Source of the DNA: Pontimicrobium aquaticum
GTDB lineage: Bacteria > Bacteroidota > Bacteroidia > Flavobacteriales > Flavobacteriaceae
DNA length: 64,000 nucleotides
Assembly (NCBI RefSeq): GCF_005047595.1
Contig: NZ_SUPL01000001.1
Location: 248,001-312,000, forward strand
Direction of reading: 5' to 3'
The translations under genes and the position numbers were made by a program. Below are positions 46,340-54,937 of this stretch, in pieces (positions within the stretch are counted from its first letter, which is position 1; every line of letters starts with the position of its first letter). The notes below the pieces were generated by a model that worked only from the letters and a program-made list of their open reading frames with translations, did no database searches and was not told where the DNA came from.

Positions 46340-47293
46340 TTAAGATTTAGTATTGTTTTTTAAGGCTTTATACCTCTCAATATTAATTTCTATATGGTAT
46401 ATATCTAGAAAACCATTTTGAGCAGATGTTAAAGAACGATATAAATCTTTATAAGTATCATAAACTAAAGGTTGTGAATTTAAGCTACCTCCATAAGAAT
46501 AATACAATACTTTTCCATCTGGAGATAATCCAGGTTGACCATCATTCCCTGATGAGTTAATTTTAGCGCCAAGATTTATTGGCTGTCCCCAAATGTCTTC
46601 TTCTTTAAAACTAATCCAAAGGTCATTACCACCAAACCCTCCTTCCATATTAGCAGTGAAAATAATAAAAGATTCATCTTTAGATACGACAGCGTCTAAA
46701 TAGTTAATATCATCATTAATAAAAGATAATTTTTTTGGTGCAGAATATTCACTTTCTTTTTCATTCCATTTTGACACATACAAAGCATTTTTATTTTCTC
46801 CCTTTGCCGTGAAATAAAGATTCTTGTTCTTGCTTAAAGATGGGTACAAAAGCATTCCAAGGTCATTAAATGAACCTTCTAAGTATATTGGTTTACTCCA
46901 TTCATTATTTATTAGTGTAGAATACCAAATATTATAATCCCATTTCTTATACTCTAAATTAGATTCTGTAGGTCTATCGGAAATAAAAAACAACTGATTC
47001 TCATTAAAAAGAAAAGGATCTGCATCTAAATACTTTCCTGAAAAAGGAAGCAGTTTAGGTTTGTTCCATTCTCCTGCTTCTTTTTCTGAATAACAAATTG
47101 CAAGACTAGACCACATAGGGTTTCCTATTGTAAAAAATAACACATCATTATTTTTTGTTAAAGTAGCATTAAACTCCATAGCTCCTCTTGATATGATGCC
47201 TTTGCCCAATATTGTTGGTTTTGATTGACTGTATGAGTTTGTGATACAAAGGAAAAACCCAATAAAAAACAATATAGTGTGTAAATATTTCAT
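46340..47293 (-). CDS. PD40 beta-propeller exported protein
   Basis: A 317-residue protein with a signal peptide (ending NSYSQ) and WD40-like PD40 repeats: DADPFLFNENQLFFISDRP, LLYPSLSKNKNLYFTA, DGQPGLSPDGKVLYYSYGG. In Bacteroidota this fold occurs in TolB-like and OmpA-associated surface proteins. It lies upstream of and in the same direction as the LytS/LytTR pair, 219 bp away. Role unknown. Confidence 0.85.
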   Translation of the reverse strand: MKYLHTILFFIGFFLCITNSYSQSKPTILGKGIISRGAMEFNATLTKNNDVLFFTIGNPMWSSLAICYSEKEAGEWNKPKLLPFSGKYLDADPFLFNENQLFFISDRPTESNLEYKKWDYNIWYSTLINNEWSKPIYLEGSFNDLGMLLYPSLSKNKNLYFTAKGENKNALYVSKWNEKESEYSAPKKLSFINDDINYLDAVVSKDESFIIFTANMEGGFGGNDLWISFKEEDIWGQPINLGAKINSSGNDGQPGLSPDGKVLYYSYGGSLNSQPLVYDTYKDLYRSLTSAQNGFLDIYHIEINIERYKALKNNTKS

Positions 47294-47522
47294 AGATAAA
47301 AATGATATTATTTATATAACACGACAAATTAAAAACCTTAAAACACAATGGAAAACATTAATCTACAGCTCGACCTGATAAATAGATAAGTGATACGTTT
47401 TAATCTATATAATGAAGTTATCTATTAAGTGAGTTTGAAAGTAGAATAAATTTTTTAACGAGGTGTTCATCTGTTTTTTTTGTACAAAAATTAATAGTAT
47501 GTACTACTCAACAAAAAATATC

Positions 47523-48296
47523 ATGAAGAAACTATATTTAATCCTATTATTTATTATTTCAAGTAACAATGTGTCTGCACAAATAAAAGATACTATAACT
47601 ATTTCGGGCAGCAACCTAAAAACTGAATTTATAAAAAAAGGCAGGCATAGTTATATAGTATATTTTAAAGACTCATTACAAGCACCATCTAAAAATATTC
47701 AAATAGTTGAAATTAACATTAAAGATAAAATCCATAATGGTAAAAAAGCCATTACTATAGAGCAATCATGGGAAAGAGATACCGTAATACACACTGCCAA
47801 TACCATCTTAAAACATTCAGATTTATCAACTCTTTACCATGAATATTTTTGGAAAGGCAATAAGTCACACATTTCATACGATTTTGTAAATAAAAAGATA
47901 AACTTCAAAAGTAAAGTTGCCGATTCTACTAAAACAAAAACACAAGAAAATTTTATTAACTCATTTAAAAATTATAACCTTAATTGGCATTCTGATTTGG
48001 TGATTTTTCCTCTTCTCCCTTTTAAAGAAAATCGAGTTTTTAAAATAAATTTTTATGACCCTCCTTCGGAATCAATGGAAGTTTATTATACAGTTATTGG
48101 CAGTGATTATCTTACAAATTCATTAGGTAAAAAAATAGATTGCTGGGTATTAGAATTTCCTGTACCAAAAAAATATGGAGGCGGTTATCAACATTTCTGG
48201 ATTTCAAAAAAAGATAGAGAACTTCTAAAAGAAGAAGATTTATTTGGCAAAATGTACCGCTATAAACTAAAACTAGGTGTCTCTGAAAAAAATTAA
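47523..48296 (+). CDS. Exported hypothetical protein
   Basis: From the internal ATG at 47523 the 257-residue protein has a proper signal peptide (KKLYLILLFIISSNNVSAQ); starts at 47463 or 47499 would put 12-20 residues before it. The mature part is beta-rich (HSYIVYFKDSLQAPSKNIQ ... YKLKLGVS), with a DUF3108-like flavour. No catalytic motif. Divergent from the PD40 gene; it has its own 11-bp terminator stem after the stop. Confidence 0.7.
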   Translation: MKKLYLILLFIISSNNVSAQIKDTITISGSNLKTEFIKKGRHSYIVYFKDSLQAPSKNIQIVEINIKDKIHNGKKAITIEQSWERDTVIHTANTILKHSDLSTLYHEYFWKGNKSHISYDFVNKKINFKSKVADSTKTKTQENFINSFKNYNLNWHSDLVIFPLLPFKENRVFKINFYDPPSESMEVYYTVIGSDYLTNSLGKKIDCWVLEFPVPKKYGGGYQHFWISKKDRELLKEEDLFGKMYRYKLKLGVSEKN

Positions 48297-48310
48297 TAAA
48301 ATAACAGCTA

Positions 48311-48342
48311 AAAACCACAACCAGAATGTTGTGGTTTTATGT
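48311..48342. terminator. Perfect 11-bp stem terminator
   Basis: AAAACCACAAC (48311-48321) pairs with GTTGTGGTTTT (48328-48338) around a 6-nt loop. It lies 14 bp after the plus-strand gene stop, with T's after the stem on both strands. Confidence 0.85.
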
Positions 48343-48575
48343 TTTTATATAAAAAATCGCTTAGCTTTTCAACCTCTTCATTTTCCTTTACCCTATACTT
48401 TCCTCTTATCTAAATCTAAATAGAAAAGTATATTGATTTCTTATTATTCATGATTTTATATTTTTGGTTAATGGTGTCCCTAAGTATGTTTTAGATACAC
48501 CTTATGGTATGTTTTTAAAGGAATACACTTGGCAAATTGGCATTTAATTAAAGAATACTAAATGCTATAAAACCA

Positions 48576-48636
48576 AAAAAGCCTCTCCCTTTCAACACTG
48601 TTCAGGGCAGGCTATAAGGAAAAGCTTCTATAATTA
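48576..48636 (-). terminator. Terminator with a foreign insert in its loop
   Basis: The arms AAAGCCTCTCC and GGAAAAGCTTC match the terminators at 49929, 51713 and 52350, but the loop is replaced by about 28 bp (48591-48618) with CCCT/AGGG ends, like a widespread dispersed repeat. It lies 16-76 bp after the stop of the minus-strand lipoprotein gene. Confidence 0.6.
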
Positions 48637-48651
48637 GCAAAAAAAATCAAT

Positions 48652-49863
48652 CTACATCTCTTCTAGTCCAACAATTACTGAAGCTCCAAATGAGGAGTAA
48701 TTTACTCCTTCAATATCATTAGAGTTGGTGATAAACTGATAAATATATTCATCTGATGAAATAGAAAAAACAGATCTAGATTTATCAAAATAATTGCCAT
48801 TATAAACTTTATGATAAATTTTTATAAGATCAGAGTTTGTTCTAAAAATAACCGCATCTTGATTATTCCCATTTCCTAAATCTCCAATTATTAATAAACC
48901 TTTATCTTCTGTTTCTAAAACTTTGTTTGCAAATGGTTGCTTTGTGCTAACTCCATTTAAACCAATGGTTTTATCGTTAACTACATTTCCATCTCCATCA
49001 ATTGTTAATATACTATAATCAAACAAACTTGTACTAACTGAAACTAATCTACCATTGGATAGTGTGTTTATCGCACCTGAATTAGTAGAATTCAAATTCA
49101 ACTTCCAATTAAGTTCTCCTAATTGATTTAAGTTAACAATCCAGTTATCCACCTTATTGAAGTCTCCATCTAATGAATTTACCTTACATAATAGTGAATA
49201 GCCTCCTTGTGTAATCAAAACTTCACGACCATAGTCTCCTTCACTTCCACCAAAGTTTTTTTCAAATTCAATATCTCCAGTTGAAGAAATTTTAACAAAC
49301 CAAATATCATGATCACCATAACTATTAGAAACATCATTATCATCAGACTCAGTAGAACCAACAAAAACAAAACCTCCATCATTAGTTTGCTTTATTAGAT
49401 GCTCCCCTCTTAAAGATTCTGCTTTACTTCCTCCATAATTTTTTTCCCAAATTAAATTTCCATTACTATCTGTTTTTATAACCCAAATATCATAATCACC
49501 ATAATTATTAGAGACATCACCATCTGAAGAAGTTGTCCAACCAATAATTAAATAACCTCCATCATTAGTTTGGATAATTGACTCTGCATAGTCACTCTCT
49601 GAACCACCATATTCTTTGTCCCATGTTATGTTAAAATTTGAATCAAGTTTTATTATTTCATAGTTACCAGAATGAACTATGCCAATATAGCCACCATCAG
49701 TAGTTTTTATTAATTTCCAGAATTCTTTCCCATCAATTACCTTCATCGTGCTAAAATTAGGATTAACCTCATCGGGTGTCTCAGTTGGATTATTGGTATC
49801 ATCTTTTGTTGAACAATTAAAAAGGAATAGAAATAAAATAAGTAGTAGGTAAGAGTTTTTCAT
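48652..49863 (-). CDS. Lipoprotein with repeated GGSE/DGG beta units
   Basis: A 403-residue lipoprotein (lipobox LFLFLFNCST). It has repeated ~50-residue units ending like WEKNYGGSKAE and beginning like TNDGGYLIIGWT (residues about 55-260), as seen in many bacteroidete surface or secreted proteins that form beta-propeller folds. The last third is less repetitive. Surface-exposed binding or structural role; not an enzyme by any visible motif. Confidence 0.75.
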   Translation of the reverse strand: MKNSYLLLILFLFLFNCSTKDDTNNPTETPDEVNPNFSTMKVIDGKEFWKLIKTTDGGYIGIVHSGNYEIIKLDSNFNITWDKEYGGSESDYAESIIQTNDGGYLIIGWTTSSDGDVSNNYGDYDIWVIKTDSNGNLIWEKNYGGSKAESLRGEHLIKQTNDGGFVFVGSTESDDNDVSNSYGDHDIWFVKISSTGDIEFEKNFGGSEGDYGREVLITQGGYSLLCKVNSLDGDFNKVDNWIVNLNQLGELNWKLNLNSTNSGAINTLSNGRLVSVSTSLFDYSILTIDGDGNVVNDKTIGLNGVSTKQPFANKVLETEDKGLLIIGDLGNGNNQDAVIFRTNSDLIKIYHKVYNGNYFDKSRSVFSISSDEYIYQFITNSNDIEGVNYSSFGASVIVGLEEM

Positions 49864-49928
49864 TTTTATTTATTTATAAAACATTTAAGGGTTTTTCAAG
49901 ACAATAATACAAAAATTCCTACAAAAAT

Positions 49929-50030
49929 AAAAAAGCCTCTCCAATAAAGGAAAAGCTTCTCAAAGGTCTGTTTCCAGACTACTTGAAACATCTCTGTGTC
50001 ACAACACAACTAATTTTTGTTGCTAAAAAA
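49929..50030 (-). repeat. 102-bp four-hairpin element, copy 1 (3' of the amidohydrolase)
   Basis: Matches 52350-52451 with three differences over 102 bp. Read on the minus strand it has four stems in order: a CAAC...GTTG arm pair, TGTGT/ACACA, AGTCTG/CAGACC and a terminator AAGC...GCTT with a T run. It lies 42 bp after the minus-strand amidohydrolase stop and ends 66 bp before the next start. It could be a 3' UTR module or a small RNA gene; no promoter box was found. Confidence 0.85.
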
Positions 50031-50071
50031 GTTCAACTTAGCTAGAGCTTATTATAATCCTTATATCTTTT

Positions 50072-51385
50072 TTATTTTTTAGAAACAATCTTTCCTTTAT
50101 ATAAAATTAGCCATGAGCTATTTATATTGTCAATATCATCTATCGGGTTCTTTTTCATAATAATTAAATTAGCTAATTTATTCTTCTTCAATTCTCCTGT
50201 GTATTTATAAAGTCCTAAAAATTCTAAAGGATTTTTGATAGTTGCTTTTAAAATTTCAAAAGTGTCAACTCCAGCTTTTTGGGTTAAAGATAATTCATTA
50301 TATATTGAAACTCCCGTAATAACTCCAGGGGTACCAGCATCAGTCCCAGTAATTAAAATGTTACCACTTTCTTGTACTTTTTTAGTATTAAAATAAAGAT
50401 TTTCTAATTGATACTTCAATGATTCTGCTTTTGGCCACCAGGTATTCCATTGTTTATTTGACGCATCATTGGTTAAAGAATCCTCATATTTTTCAGTATA
50501 ACTATTCCAAACATCAAACTTAAATTGCCTTTTTACTGATTTTTGAAAATTAAAACTTGTTTCGTATATTGTTGCTGTAGGTATATAAATAGCATTATTT
50601 TTTTGCATTAGTTTTAAAAATTCATCATCTACTTTCTCAGTTACAATACCATGCACTAACCCGTCTACTCCTAATCTTAAAACTGTTTTAGCCTTTTCTA
50701 AATCGGCTACATGCACTAAAACTTTCATATCTTTACTATGAGCATAGTTAATTAAAAATTTCATTAATTCTTTATCGAATATAGGGTGTTCACCACCTAA
50801 CCAAGACATATCATCGTAAGTAAACTTAACATGTCTAAATTTTAAACTATGAAGTGAATCTATTATTTTAATTACCTCTGTATTATTTTCAACATAATAA
50901 CTTCCCCAACCACCATTCTTAGGAGCTATCGAAGGACCCGTAAAATATGTAAAAGGGTATTTATTGGCTTTATCTTTAACTTTTTCAATAACTTCAGAAC
51001 TAACCCCTATTGGATTATTTGGGTTGAGAATAGCTTGAACGCCATATAAAACTAACTGTTCAAGAACCTCCAATTGTTTTTTCGTACTACCTCCTCCACT
51101 AAAATTAAAATCCCCCATTGTCATGTGGTGATGCATATCAACTAAAGAAGGAATGGCATAAGAACCCTTACAGTCAATGATTTTTCCATCAAATTTTTTT
51201 AATAATGTCCTTTTTGTTTTTGATACATCTACAATTTTATTATCAACCACTAAAATTGACTTATTTTTATCAATCCGCTTTTTTTCTAGATTAACAATAT
51301 TTACATTCTCAAGAAGTATAGCATTTTGCGATAAAGAGATATTAGCAATTAAGGTTAGAAATAATGTTAGAGTTGTTGTTTTCAT
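50072..51385 (-). CDS. Exported metal-dependent amidohydrolase
   Basis: A 437-residue amidohydrolase with a signal peptide (ending ISLSQ) and the two-histidine motif in PSLVDMHHHM, KVLVHVAD, HGIVTE, and a late GTDAGTPG metal site. No imidazolonepropionase or dihydroorotase marker; related to prolidase-like Xaa-Pro or phenylureas in family layout only. Single gene with the 102-bp element after its stop. Start at M2 (51385) is chosen because it gives a normal signal peptide. Confidence 0.88.
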   Translation of the reverse strand: MKTTTLTLFLTLIANISLSQNAILLENVNIVNLEKKRIDKNKSILVVDNKIVDVSKTKRTLLKKFDGKIIDCKGSYAIPSLVDMHHHMTMGDFNFSGGGSTKKQLEVLEQLVLYGVQAILNPNNPIGVSSEVIEKVKDKANKYPFTYFTGPSIAPKNGGWGSYYVENNTEVIKIIDSLHSLKFRHVKFTYDDMSWLGGEHPIFDKELMKFLINYAHSKDMKVLVHVADLEKAKTVLRLGVDGLVHGIVTEKVDDEFLKLMQKNNAIYIPTATIYETSFNFQKSVKRQFKFDVWNSYTEKYEDSLTNDASNKQWNTWWPKAESLKYQLENLYFNTKKVQESGNILITGTDAGTPGVITGVSIYNELSLTQKAGVDTFEILKATIKNPLEFLGLYKYTGELKKNKLANLIIMKKNPIDDIDNINSSWLILYKGKIVSKK

Positions 51386-51388
51386 CAT

Positions 51389-51799
51389 ATTTTGTTTAAT
51401 AATTTTTACACTTTAAAGATTACAAAAAACAAAGAAGTGTTACAGTATTTTTAAAATATGCTGTGTATGGCTATATTTTTGATTTGGTTCACAACTATAT
51501 AGCTTTAAATACTTAACCATCCTATTCTCTGATCTCAAATGGTATTATTATTTGAAAGTAATAGTGAAAGCAAACAGTAATCTTAAGTTGTAAAAAATAA
51601 CCAAACTTATTACCCCTATTAGAATTTTACAAACTTAAATTTTACCTTATTATTACAGTAAATTAGTTAGATTAACAAATTTGTTTTCACCTTAAAAAGG
51701 ACGACATAAAACAAAAAAAGCCTCTCCAATAAAGGAAAAGCTCTTTTTATTATGCTAGTAAAGCCTCAATATGATATTATTTTGATCGACATTTTAAGC
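51389..51799. other. Gap holding one terminator
   Basis: A 411-bp gap. The only clear element is the terminator at 51713-51747 after the membrane-protein gene; the left side should carry the amidohydrolase promoter, but no TAnnTTTG box was found. Confidence 0.5.
51713..51747 (-). terminator. Terminator after the membrane-protein gene
   Basis: AAAGCCTCTCC and GGAAAAGCT form the arms of a stem with a T run on the minus strand, 53 bp after the stop. The arms match those of the 102-bp element and the 48576 terminator. Confidence 0.7.
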
Positions 51800-52225
51800 T
51801 TAAGCTTCTTTCTTTCTTCCTAAGAACCATCCAACAACTCCACCAACGATAGCCGAAATAATTGTCATTACAATAATATCTACAATAACTCCGGTTAAAT
51901 TTGGAATGTGTGTAGAACCTAACTGAATTAAATCGAAAGAAGCTCCAATTAAAAAGCCTAATAGAGCTCCTGTTTTAGCTCCACTTGTGAAGGTCGAAAT
52001 GTTTGCCCATCGCCCATAAATAATTGCAAAAAGTAATCCCCATGTTATGTGTCCTAAAATCATTGGAACCCATTGCATTTCATCATCACCTCTCATAACT
52101 CCACTTGCTGATCCAGAATTTTCCACAAAAAAGTCAGTTAATACATTTCCGTAAACAATAAAACCCAGTAAAAAAGCGATAACCGCTCCAACCAAGCCTG
52201 CTAATAAAACCTTGTTGTTTGACAT
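51800..52225 (-). CDS. Small four-helix membrane protein
   Basis: A 141-residue protein with four hydrophobic helices (residues about 8-28, 50-68, 78-98 and 115-135) and a glycine-zipper-like last helix (GVVGWFLG). It does not match a family I can name with confidence. It has its own terminator and lies left of the island boundary. Confidence 0.75.
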   Translation of the reverse strand: MSNNKVLLAGLVGAVIAFLLGFIVYGNVLTDFFVENSGSASGVMRGDDEMQWVPMILGHITWGLLFAIIYGRWANISTFTSGAKTGALLGFLIGASFDLIQLGSTHIPNLTGVIVDIIVMTIISAIVGGVVGWFLGRKKEA

Positions 52226-52349
52226 AATAATTAGTTTTAGTTAGTATTTTATTAAGTTAGCCAATAACTAAAATAAGAAAAATAACTATGGTATTGTAAA
52301 TTAGATAGTTAAAAGCTTAAATCACTTGTATTTTACACTCACTAAAAAC

Positions 52350-52451
52350 AAAAAAGCCTCTCCAATAAAGGAAAAGCTTCTCAAAGGTCTGTTTCCAGAC
52401 TACTTGACACATTTCTGTGTCACAACACAACTAATCTTTGTTGCTAAAAAA
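52350..52451 (-). repeat. 102-bp four-hairpin element, copy 2
   Basis: 97% identical to 49929-50030. It is in the same orientation and the pair flank a 2.3-kb segment with the amidohydrolase and the small membrane protein. The right end abuts the terminator of a tRNA relic at 52452. Confidence 0.85.
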
Positions 52452-52476
52452 AAGCCTCAACTAGGTTAAGGCTTTT
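52452..52476 (-). terminator. Terminator belonging to the tRNA relic
   Basis: AAAGCCT and AGGCTTT arms (52451-52457 and 52469-52475), with an A run that becomes a T run on the minus strand. It lies 8-32 bp after the tRNA 3'-end relic. Confidence 0.7.
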
Positions 52477-52483
52477 AACAATC

Positions 52484-52498
52484 TTGCGGTCTGGACGG
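52484..52498 (-). other. tRNA 3'-end relic, putative attachment site of the island
   Basis: On the minus strand the 15 bp read CCGTCCAGACCGCAA: the T-stem end, the acceptor 3' strand CCAGACC, and discriminator G then CAA. This matches a tRNA-Asp 3' end as I know it for flavobacteria, cut after the T-stem. The sequence to the right no longer fits a tRNA. This is the classic trace left by tRNA-targeting integration. Identification rests on memory, not on a search. Confidence 0.65.
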
Positions 52499-52513
52499 TA
52501 GAAACAAATAACC

Positions 52514-53275
52514 TTACTTCATTTGTGTAATAATTAGGTTGGAAACCATTTTTTTATCATAGACATGAGCCTTTTCTAAGCATTCATCTACAAGGAAAAT
52601 ATAATTCCTTGTCTGCCCTATATATTTATTTTGGCTATCAGATTTAATGCTTTCCTTATTATAAATAAACTCAACCATTTTCTTTTCTTTGTTAATCTCC
52701 TTAATTTCAGTGAAAGATGACTGAACAGTATATAAAAAGAATAAAAAAATGACGTATGACAAATTAGTGTATGAAGAGCTTATATTGTTACCATTTATAA
52801 GTTTATACTTTCTTCTAAATTCAAACTCTAAAATATTAAACAAAAACAAGGAAGGTATAATTAGATTATTTAGAATATAAGGTAACAGATTATCTGGATT
52901 TCTAAATGCTTCAACTATACTAAATACTATAATAGTATAAACCCAATATGCCAAAAAATTATGATGCTTAATTATTAATTTTAATCTCTTAAAAAATCTT
53001 TTTTCATCAATTATCTTCATATTCATTTCTGCGTTTTTTTCCATTCTACCAGAGGTTATCACCAGATATGCTATGAAAAGAGAGCCAAACAGAATTATAC
53101 TATTCCTAACAATGTCTGGCATAAAAAGAGTTATTATTTCTGAAAACTCAAGGTAATTATAAATTTCTATATTAAAATGATTGTAAACCAGTGACAACTT
53201 TATATATCCACAAACAATTAATGTAGTTCCTAAATAAGGAATTAATAGCTTTAATATCTTAGATTCTATATGCAT
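52514..53275 (-). CDS. Island membrane protein, putative partner in Abi cassette
   Basis: From the ATG at 53275 a 253-residue protein with about five hydrophobic helices (KLLIPYLGTTLIVCGYIKLS, SIILFGSLFIAYLVI, WVYTIIVFSIVEAF and two more), and a basic linker. An upstream frame to 53392 overlaps the preceding gene by 44 bp and is less likely. No family recognised. The coupled position after an AbiC-like gene suggests a joint membrane function. Confidence 0.65.
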   Translation of the reverse strand: MHIESKILKLLIPYLGTTLIVCGYIKLSLVYNHFNIEIYNYLEFSEIITLFMPDIVRNSIILFGSLFIAYLVITSGRMEKNAEMNMKIIDEKRFFKRLKLIIKHHNFLAYWVYTIIVFSIVEAFRNPDNLLPYILNNLIIPSLFLFNILEFEFRRKYKLINGNNISSSYTNLSYVIFLFFLYTVQSSFTEIKEINKEKKMVEFIYNKESIKSDSQNKYIGQTRNYIFLVDECLEKAHVYDKKMVSNLIITQMK

Positions 53276-53348
53276 TATACATTTTGTTTTTTTTAAAGTC
53301 ATAAAGTATTGTAAAGAGGATTCATCCGTTGAGCTAAAAATAATATAA

Positions 53349-54026
53349 TTAATCAACTGAGTGGAAATCTTTAAATTTAATGAATATAGCAACTATATCA
53401 TTTTCTATACCATGCTTTATTAATGCTTTAGTTATTCTATTAGTGCCATAATCTAGTTGTGTTGAATAATAATTCTTTACTAATATTAGAATCTTTTCTT
53501 TTTCTTCCTGAATGAAATTGTCTGAAGATAAATGCGTGATTAATAAATCATATTCTGCCATAATAAACTTCCAATTTTGATAGATAGGCTCATTTATATG
53601 GTGCACAATTTGGGTCTTACTCCAATTATCTTTAATTGCATTTGCATATGCGTTTAAAGCTCCTTGACCTTTAGCATGACCAAAATTTAGGTTTAATAAA
53701 TCTAATTTTAATTCTTTAAACAGTTCAAGAGCTACTTTAAAATTACTAGATAAGCCTTGATTTATAATATCTTGATTTAGTAGTTCAAATTGTATTCTAT
53801 TCGCTTTTATTTGAGCTTGAAATGACAAATACACTAAAATAGCACCAAGCAAATTTATTATTGGAGCAGTAATGCCACCAATTGTGTCACCAATTTGACC
53901 TGTCTGGGTAAAATCAAATCCATTCCAAATTGCTGGTCTTGTAAACATATACACACTTGTTATAAGCATAAGAATTATTCCTATTAACAAGAGAATAGAT
54001 GTCTTTTTATTAAGTGGCTTTTTCAT
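53349..54026 (-). CDS. Putative phage abortive-infection (AbiC-like) protein
   Basis: A 225-residue protein: two N-terminal TM helices (SILLLIGIILMLITSVYMF and a second around residues 45-70) and a helical cytosolic domain. The segment GDTIGGITAPIINLLGAILVYLSFQAQI (residues about 43-70) is very like the family of putative AbiC phage-exclusion proteins. It follows the small-membrane gene at 4 bp. Probably acts by sensing infection and harming the cell; the activity is an inference from the family. Confidence 0.7.
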   Translation of the reverse strand: MKKPLNKKTSILLLIGIILMLITSVYMFTRPAIWNGFDFTQTGQIGDTIGGITAPIINLLGAILVYLSFQAQIKANRIQFELLNQDIINQGLSSNFKVALELFKELKLDLLNLNFGHAKGQGALNAYANAIKDNWSKTQIVHHINEPIYQNWKFIMAEYDLLITHLSSDNFIQEEKEKILILVKNYYSTQLDYGTNRITKALIKHGIENDIVAIFIKFKDFHSVD

Positions 54027-54030
54027 TTAT

Positions 54031-54636
54031 TTAAAGATATTTATTTTCAATGAGGTATTTTATTAGCTCATCTAATTTTTCAAAGCATGATTTAGTCATT
54101 TTATTCATTTTGGCAGTTTGTTGTTTAGCATTTTCTTTTTGCTTAACTGTATCTTTGAATGGTTTTAAGTAACCTCTATCTCCAGATAGTCTCATTGAAC
54201 TATATTCATGGAAACTCTTTAGTTCGTTTGTAAAGCTATTAAGCAAAACGTTTAATTTTGGGTCTGATATTTTATTCTTAATCAGCCTAACTTTATCATA
54301 AAATTTTGTGGTTTTATAAATAGCTTCATCTTTATATCCATACCAAGCGTCTTGCTTGTAGATATCTTCTTGAAAGGAGTCTAAATCTAAATAATTAAGT
54401 AACTTTTTAATTACCTTCTGGTCTCTTTTGTTTGGCTCTAGCTTTAATAACAAGTGTTTTTTATTCAAACGGTAAAGTTCATATACTAAAATACTGATAA
54501 TAATAGTTAGTGTTGCAATTAGAGAGTCTTTCCAATTAGCTAATATATCAGGTAGTTTGAAGTAGTTAGTGCTATAAGTTATAATAACTGGGATAAAAAT
54601 TAGACCTATATACCAGCGGTTTATAATTCTACTCAT
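54031..54636 (-). CDS. Island membrane protein with helical tail
   Basis: A 201-residue protein with two N-terminal TM helices (IGLIFIPVIITY and ATLTIIISILVYELY) and a charged helical tail (residues about 65-200) likely to form a coiled coil. First gene of the three-gene cassette 54636-52514, separated from the AbiC-like gene by 4 bp. No known family. Confidence 0.6.
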   Translation of the reverse strand: MSRIINRWYIGLIFIPVIITYSTNYFKLPDILANWKDSLIATLTIIISILVYELYRLNKKHLLLKLEPNKRDQKVIKKLLNYLDLDSFQEDIYKQDAWYGYKDEAIYKTTKFYDKVRLIKNKISDPKLNVLLNSFTNELKSFHEYSSMRLSGDRGYLKPFKDTVKQKENAKQQTAKMNKMTKSCFEKLDELIKYLIENKYL

Positions 54637-54937
54637 ATTTGGAATCTATTTGTTATAATTATTTGTAAGTTTATACTGTAAATATAAGATTTACAAGACG
54701 TTCTTTAAAAATAAAAAGTTGCTTAGGAGAGAGACTATAAATATAATGGTTTAAAGTGAAATTTAGTACTTAACGCACTGCAATTATTAAACCACTCTTG
54801 AGGTCTGACCAAGACCGCAATATTTTCAAAACTATCTAGCATTAATACACCTTTCACAACAACCCAAGCTCAACACCAACCTTATATTAACCCTATTAGG
54901 TTAAATATTCCTCAGATATAATTATAGCACTCGCAAA
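54637..54937. other. Gap with a tRNA-like hairpin
   Basis: A 301-bp gap upstream of the Abi cassette and downstream of radC. At 54802-54820 GGTCT-GACCA-AGACC-GCAA repeats the 5' and 3' acceptor-strand ends of the same tRNA-Asp, with the body missing. No other element was seen. Confidence 0.4.
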
